The translations under genes and the position numbers were made by a program. A stretch of DNA of 64,000 nucleotides. Source: UBA668 sp041918155 (GTDB taxonomy: Bacteria > Actinomycetota > Acidimicrobiia > Acidimicrobiales > Ilumatobacteraceae). Below, piece after piece: positions 60,159 through 64,000 of this stretch. The stretch is from contig JAYRWH010000080.1 in NCBI GenBank assembly GCA_041918155.1, positions 14,200 through 78,199 of the forward strand, given 5' to 3'. The notes beneath the pieces are model-generated. The model was not told where the DNA came from. It was given only the letters and a program-made list of their open reading frames with translations, and searched no databases. Within the stretch, counting starts at the first letter, position 1, and the number at the start of each line of letters is the position of its first letter.

Positions 60159-61052
60159 GTGCGAATCATCGTCTCCGGGGCCAGCGGCCTCATCGGCTCA
60201 TCCCTGCTGTCAACCCTGAAGGCGGCAGGCCACCAGCCGGTCGCACTGGTCCGCCGCGCTGCGGCTGCTGGTGAGGTGCAGTGGGATCCTGCCGCGGGAG
60301 TGTTGCCCGCAGACGCGCTGGAAGGCGCCGACGCGGTGGTGCACCTGGCCGGCGCCGGCATCGGCGACCACCGCTGGACCGACGAGTACAAGCGCGAATT
60401 GATCGACAGCCGCGTCCGTTCCACCACCCTGCTGGCCGAGACGATCGCGGCCTGCACGAACGGCCCGAAGGTGCTGCTGAGCGGCTCGGCGGTGGGGTAC
60501 TACGGACACAGCGACGGCCGCGACCTCGACGAGGACTCCCCCGCGGGCGACGACTTCCTCGCCAACCTCTGTGTGAAGTGGGAACGGGCGACGGCCGCCG
60601 CGACCGAGACCGGCACCCGCGTGGTGCACCTGCGGACGGGCATTGTGCTGAGCCGCGACGGCGGCGCGCTGGCCAAAATGTTGCCCCTGTTCAAGCTGTT
60701 CGCCGGCGGGCGTTTCGGCAATGGCAAGCAGTGGCAGAGTTGGATCTCGCTGCCCGACGAGGTGGGCGCGATCGCGCACCTGCTGTCCGCCGACGTGACC
60801 GGCCCGGTGAACCTCACCGCGCCGAGTCCGGTGACCAACTCCGAGTTCGCGAAGACCCTCGGTGCGGTGCTGCACCGCCCCTCCCTGCTGCCCGTGCCGC
60901 GCTTCGGTCCGGCGCTCCTCATGGGCGGCGAGCTGGCCGACAGCCTGCTCTACACCGGCCAGAAGGTGCTGCCGAGCGTGCTCACCGCATCCGGGTACAG
61001 CTTCCAGCACGCCACGCTCGAAGTCGCTCTGCGCGCCGTACTGGGTCGCTGA
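60159..61052 (+). CDS. TIGR01777-type NAD-dependent epimerase
   Basis: This 297-residue extended SDR has Rossmann loop VSGASGLIGSSLL (residues 5-17), VHLAGAGIGDHRW, and the family element VGYYGHSDGRDLDEDSPAG with catalytic Tyr. C-terminal DUF1731-like tail: PSLLPVPRFGPALLMGGELADSLLYTGQKVLPSVLTASGYSFQHATLEVALRAVL. The family is the YfcH/SulA-like group with unknown substrates. The GTG start at 60159 gives the correct N-terminus with no strong ribosome-binding site. Convergent with the VOC gene. Confidence 0.9.
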   Translation: MRIIVSGASGLIGSSLLSTLKAAGHQPVALVRRAAAAGEVQWDPAAGVLPADALEGADAVVHLAGAGIGDHRWTDEYKRELIDSRVRSTTLLAETIAACTNGPKVLLSGSAVGYYGHSDGRDLDEDSPAGDDFLANLCVKWERATAAATETGTRVVHLRTGIVLSRDGGALAKMLPLFKLFAGGRFGNGKQWQSWISLPDEVGAIAHLLSADVTGPVNLTAPSPVTNSEFAKTLGAVLHRPSLLPVPRFGPALLMGGELADSLLYTGQKVLPSVLTASGYSFQHATLEVALRAVLGR

Positions 61053-61067
61053 ACCCTGCTCGCGGAG

Positions 61068-61535
61068 TCACTGATCGGCAGTGTCGACGCCCGGCCAACG
61101 GGCCAACGCGGCCGCGAGGTCGAGGTGCCACGTGCCGGCCTCCTTCGGCCAGTCGGCGCGGGGCACGGCCCACATCACCTCGAACTCGATGCCGTCGGGG
61201 TCGTGTGCGTAGAGGCTCTTGCTCACCCCGTGGTCGCTCTCGCCGACGAGCGAGCCCGCACGAACGAGGCGCTCGCGCATCTCGGCGAGCTCCTCGATCG
61301 TGTGCACCTGCCAGGCGAGGTGGTAGAGGCCCACGGAGTGCTTCGGAGCAACACGTTCGCCCACCTGCATAAGGGCCAGGTCGTGGTCGTTGTCGGAGCC
61401 GTCGGCCTGCAAGAAGAACGCCTGCTCGCCCATCGCCATCCGCACCGTGAACCCGAGCACCTCTGTGTAGAAGCTGGCTGAACGCTTGGCATCGCGGACG
61501 TAGAGCACTGCGTGGTTCAGCCGCTTGATACTCAT
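61068..61535 (-). CDS. VOC-family (catechol 2,3-dioxygenase-like) protein
   Basis: This 155-residue protein has paired beta-alpha-beta modules with metal ligands in LNHAVLYVRD (His near residue 7), YHLAWQVHTIEEL (His) and DPDGIEFEVMW (Glu), the extradiol dioxygenase / glyoxalase 2-His-1-Glu pattern. It is small, like single-chain VOC metalloenzymes. The ATG overlaps the stop of the yceI-like gene by four bases, so it is made with that protein under the probable MarR operator. Reaction unknown; ring cleavage or glyoxalase-type chemistry is possible. Confidence 0.85.
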   Translation of the reverse strand: MSIKRLNHAVLYVRDAKRSASFYTEVLGFTVRMAMGEQAFFLQADGSDNDHDLALMQVGERVAPKHSVGLYHLAWQVHTIEELAEMRERLVRAGSLVGESDHGVSKSLYAHDPDGIEFEVMWAVPRADWPKEAGTWHLDLAAALARWPGVDTADQ

Positions 61536-62098
61536 GACTTCAGCGCCTCGATCTCCAGGACGAGCTTCACGTTGTCGCCCACCACGAAGCCACCGGCCTC
61601 GAGCGCGACGTTCCACTCCAGACCGTAGTCCTTGCGGCTGACCTCGGCTTCCGCGGTGAAACCGGCCTTGGTGTTGCCCCATGGATCGATGGCGACGCCA
61701 TCGAACTCGAGGGCGAAGTCGACCGACTTGGTGACACCCTTGATCGTCAGGTTGGTGTGCAGTACATAGCTGCCGGCGCCGCCAGCGATGCCGGTGCTGA
61801 CGAGCGTCCAGGTGGGGTGGTTCTCCACGTCGAAGAAGTCGCCGCTGCGCAGATGGCCGTCGCGGCCCTCGTCGCGGGTGTCGACCGAGGTGGCCTGGAC
61901 GGTGGCCTCGACCGTGGACTGCAGACGATCCTCGGCGATGGTGATGGTGCCGGTGAAATCGGTGAACTGGCCGCGCACTTTGGCGACGACGAGGTGACGC
62001 ACCACGAAACCGATCGTGGAGTGGCCGGCGTCGACGGTCCAGATTCCGGGGGTGAGCGCCTCGAGAGCCGTGGGGTTGGGGGAGGTGAGTTGTGTCAT
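61532..62098 (-). CDS. YceI-family protein (isoprenoid/lipid-binding)
   Basis: This 188-residue lipocalin-like barrel has GIWTVDAGHSTIGFVVRHLVVAKVRGQFTDFTGTI and LTIKGVTKSVDFALEFDG, with the usual Asp/His at the start. YceI proteins bind long-chain isoprenoids or amides, and many are regulated by MarR proteins. No signal peptide is seen, so it is cytoplasmic, as for many actinobacterial members. ATG 62098 is six bases from a -10 box. It is divergent from marR, and a dyad lies between them. Confidence 0.92.
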   Translation of the reverse strand: MTQLTSPNPTALEALTPGIWTVDAGHSTIGFVVRHLVVAKVRGQFTDFTGTITIAEDRLQSTVEATVQATSVDTRDEGRDGHLRSGDFFDVENHPTWTLVSTGIAGGAGSYVLHTNLTIKGVTKSVDFALEFDGVAIDPWGNTKAGFTAEAEVSRKDYGLEWNVALEAGGFVVGDNVKLVLEIEALKS

Positions 62099-62104
62099 GG
62101 GGTG

Positions 62105-62164
62105 AATGTATCTCACAATAGTTGCAATCACAACTATTCACCTCGACAACTCTTCCACTAACAT
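62105..62164. promoter_or_regulatory. Divergent yceI/marR promoter region with MarR-type operator
   Basis: The yceI -10 TACATT (minus, 62110-62105) is six bases before its ATG. The marR -10 TAACAT (62159-62164) is six bases before its ATG. Between them lies the perfect dyad ATAGTTG-N6-CAACTAT (62118-62137), a typical MarR-type operator in length and AT content, placed over the yceI -35 region. Confidence 0.7.
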
Positions 62165-62170
62165 GGGTAT

Positions 62171-62626
62171 ATGTCCACGAAATGGCTCACCGCAGCCGAA
62201 CAGGCCGCGTGGCGGGCGTTCATCACCACCATGCCCGACCTCACGGCGGCGATGGAGGCCGACCTCGCGCCGCACGCACTGTCGATGGGCGACTACGAGG
62301 TGCTCGTGTTCCTCTCCGAGGCAGACGACAACCGGATGCGCATGTGCGACCTCGCCTCGGCGCTGCGCCTCTCCCCCAGCGGCCTCACCCGCCGCCTCGA
62401 CGGCATGGTGAAGATGGGCTGGGTGGACCGGGCCTCGTGCGCCAACGACCGGCGGGTGATGTATGCCCACCTCACTCCCACAGGCCGGGCGAAGATGGAA
62501 GCTGCTGCCCCTGACCATGTCGCTTCTGTGCGCCGCCACGTCATCGAGCCGCTCGGCGCCGACGGCGTGCGCCAACTCGGCGACCTGTTCCAGCTGATCC
62601 GCGACCGCCTCCTCCAGCCCGTATGA
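62171..62626 (+). CDS. MarR-family transcriptional regulator
   Basis: This 151-residue protein has a winged helix with MCDLASALRLSPSGLTRRLDGMVKMGWVDRASCANDRRVMYAHLTPTGRAKMEAA at about residues 55-110, the MarR signature. Helices at both ends make the dimer interface. It is transcribed away from yceI/VOC, and its stop overlaps the argJ start by four bases. It probably represses the yceI-VOC operon through the dyad between the genes. Ligand unknown. Why argJ follows it directly is unclear. Confidence 0.92.
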   Translation: MSTKWLTAAEQAAWRAFITTMPDLTAAMEADLAPHALSMGDYEVLVFLSEADDNRMRMCDLASALRLSPSGLTRRLDGMVKMGWVDRASCANDRRVMYAHLTPTGRAKMEAAAPDHVASVRRHVIEPLGADGVRQLGDLFQLIRDRLLQPV

Positions 62627-63798
62627 GCCCCACCCTGCCTTTGCCCCGGGGGTTCCGCGCGTATGTCACCAACGTGGGCGTGAAGGACTCCACCGACGAC
62701 TTCACCGTCGTCGCCGCCGACGGCCCGTGCACGGCTGCCGGTGTGTTCACGAAGAGCTCCTTCGCCGGGCCGAGCGTGCTCGTGAGCCGCCGCCACGTGG
62801 CAGACGGCTCAGCCAGGGCGATGGTGGTCATCTCCAAGAACGCCAACGTCGCCACCGGTGCCGCTGGCCTGGCCGACGCCGAGGAGGTGGTGGTCGGCGT
62901 GGCCGGCAAGCTCGGCTGCCCTGCGTCGGAGGTGCTCATCGCCTCCACCGGGGTGATCGGCCGCCGTTACCCCATCGAGCGCATCCGCGCAGGAATCGCG
63001 GGGCTGCCAGTTCCCCTTCCGGGCTCGGATGCCGCCGCCGTGGCCAGGGGCATCATGACCACCGACACGGTGCCGAAGACCGCCGCGGCCACCGTCGGCA
63101 GGATCAGCATCGTCGGGGTGGCCAAAGGCGTCGGCATGATCGAGCCCGACATGGCGACGATGATCGCGGTGTTCCTCACGGACGCCGCGCTGCCCGCGAA
63201 CACACTCGACGCGGCGTTCCGCTCGGTCATCGACCGCACGTTCAACTGCGTCTCAGTGGATACCGACACCTCCACCAGCGACACCGCGGTGATCCTCGCC
63301 AGCGGCGCCGCGGGGGCGGTCGACGTCTCGGCGTTCACGGCGGGGCTCTACGACGTGGCCGAGTCACTCACCAAGCAGGTGGCCCGCGACGGCGAAGGCG
63401 CCACTACGCTCATCGAGGTCACTGTCGATGGCGCGGCCACGGGCGAGCAGGCCAAGCGGGTGGCGAAGGCGATCGTGAACTCGCCCTTGGTGAAGACGGC
63501 CGTGCACGGCGCCGACCCCAACTGGGGTCGCGTCGCAATGGCCGTTGGCAAGAGCAGTTCTGCGACCGAGGTCGACCAGGAGCGGGTGATCATCCGCTTC
63601 GGCGAGCAGGAGGTCTACCCCGCCCTGCTCGACGAGTCGGGCCTCGCGGCGCTCTCCGAATACATGAAGGGCGCCGACGTGCGCATCCACGTCACGCTCG
63701 CCGCCCCCGACGGCACCCGTGGCGCGGCCGCGGCCACCGTTTGGGGCTGCGACCTCACTGACGGCTACGTCCGCATCAACGCCGACTACACCACCTGA
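62623..63798 (+). CDS. argJ: Bifunctional glutamate N-acetyltransferase / N-acetylglutamate synthase
   Basis: This 391-residue enzyme recycles the acetyl group between N-acetylornithine and glutamate in arginine synthesis. The precursor is cleaved before the nucleophilic Thr179 in MIEPDMATMIAVFLTDA. Flanking motifs VLIASTGVIGRRYPIERI and VHGADPNWGRVAMAVGKSS, and the C-terminus ending RINADYTT, are family-typical, so both chains are encoded. The ATG overlaps the marR stop (ATGA). No other arg gene is visible in the window. Confidence 0.95.
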   Translation: MSPTLPLPRGFRAYVTNVGVKDSTDDFTVVAADGPCTAAGVFTKSSFAGPSVLVSRRHVADGSARAMVVISKNANVATGAAGLADAEEVVVGVAGKLGCPASEVLIASTGVIGRRYPIERIRAGIAGLPVPLPGSDAAAVARGIMTTDTVPKTAAATVGRISIVGVAKGVGMIEPDMATMIAVFLTDAALPANTLDAAFRSVIDRTFNCVSVDTDTSTSDTAVILASGAAGAVDVSAFTAGLYDVAESLTKQVARDGEGATTLIEVTVDGAATGEQAKRVAKAIVNSPLVKTAVHGADPNWGRVAMAVGKSSSATEVDQERVIIRFGEQEVYPALLDESGLAALSEYMKGADVRIHVTLAAPDGTRGAAAATVWGCDLTDGYVRINADYTT

Positions 63799-63876
63799 GG
63801 TTCTCCGAGGGTTTCCTACCGTCTCGGCGCTCTCCGAGTGTTTCCTACCCGGATCCGCGTAGGAAACACTCGGAGC
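63799..63876. repeat. Palindromic intergenic element, copy 3 of 3
   Basis: A half copy (CTCCGAGGGTTTCCTAC, 63803-63819) precedes a perfect 17-bp stem: CTCCGAGTGTTTCCTAC (63832-63848), ten-base loop, GTAGGAAACACTCGGAG (63859-63875). It starts just after the argJ stop and ends seven bases before the convergent SDR stop. Confidence 0.85.
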
Positions 63877-63882
63877 GAGGGA

Positions 63883-64000
63883 TCACTTCGGCTGCATGCG
63901 GATGCCACCATCGACGCGGATCGTCTCGGCGTTCATGTAGCTGTTGGTGACGCACTCGAGCACCATCGAAGCCAGCTCCTCGGGGAGGCCGAGGCGATGG
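63883..64000 (-). CDS. Short-chain dehydrogenase, C-terminal part (runs off the right edge)
   Basis: The last 38 codons read HRLGLPEELASMVLECVTNSYMNAETIRVDGGIRMQPK before a TGA at 63883-63885. The Pro-Glu-Glu helix and the ending NAETIRVDGGIRMQPK are the C-terminal strand and helix of classical SDR / FabG-type oxidoreductases, where the strand before the end contributes to substrate and dimer contacts. The catalytic part lies outside the window. It is convergent with argJ across the palindromic element. Confidence 0.8.
   Translation of the reverse strand, partial: HRLGLPEELASMVLECVTNSYMNAETIRVDGGIRMQPK

Overview
This is a high-GC chromosomal window (roughly two-thirds G+C by eye). It looks like an actinobacterium, and I lean towards an Acidimicrobiia / Ilumatobacter-like lineage. 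The support is indirect: the gene order dapA-rnj-ftsK, pnp-M16 peptidase, rimP-nusA-ylxR-infB-rbfA-truB-ribF, and a TrkA pair beside an APC potassium permease and an OB-fold gene are all known from actinobacteria; mycobacterial-type REP13E12 (DUF222-HNH) remnants are present; and many genes start directly behind a -10 box (leaderless). No rRNA, tRNA, CRISPR array, phage or intact insertion sequence was seen.

Layout. 1-2.5 kb: an accessory island with lower GC by eye. It holds a partial AAA ATPase, a HEPN-Swt1/DUF5343 pair and a Doc/RHH toxin-antitoxin pair. 2.5-9.7 kb (minus strand): SMP-30 lactonase, FtsK, a lipoprotein, RNase J, DapA and a winged-helix protein. 9.8-18.6 kb: APC permease plus universal stress protein, a diiron protein with its TetR regulator, a polar amino-acid ABC transporter, a frameshifted ECF-type sigma factor with a membrane anti-sigma-like partner, a membrane protein and Tpx. 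18.7-26.8 kb (mostly minus): thiolase/DUF35, DapB, M16 peptidase, PNPase, a decayed DUF222-HNH gene and ribosomal protein S15.

26.9-31.6 kb: a NitT/TauT-type ABC transporter whose operon also encodes a chorismate mutase-VOC fusion, followed by two paralogous binding proteins placed tail to tail. 31.6-39.6 kb (minus): the translation cluster rimP-nusA-ylxR-infB, a DsbA-like protein, rbfA-truB and ribF, with proS divergent at 39.7 kb. 41.8-48.5 kb: MaoC hydratase and SDR (fatty-acid or lipid oxidation) divergent from an FAD reductase, then an NMO/FabK-like enzyme, an M20 dipeptidase and an MFS transporter.

48.5-52.9 kb (minus): lpd, a 2-oxoacid dehydrogenase E2, and one gene fusing LipB to LipA. 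These encode a lipoylated complex together with the enzymes that build lipoate on it. 53-64 kb: small unknowns, two secreted proteins, an OB-fold protein, a TrkA/TrkA/KimA-like potassium module, an epimerase, a YceI-VOC operon facing a MarR regulator with a clear operator, ArgJ, and the end of an SDR gene.

Three non-coding themes recur. About 19 genes have TANNNT 6-8 bases before ATG or GTG. A palindromic intergenic element occurs three times, each just after a stop codon. An 82-bp repeat with a perfect 14-bp stem occurs twice, once beside the HNH pseudogene.
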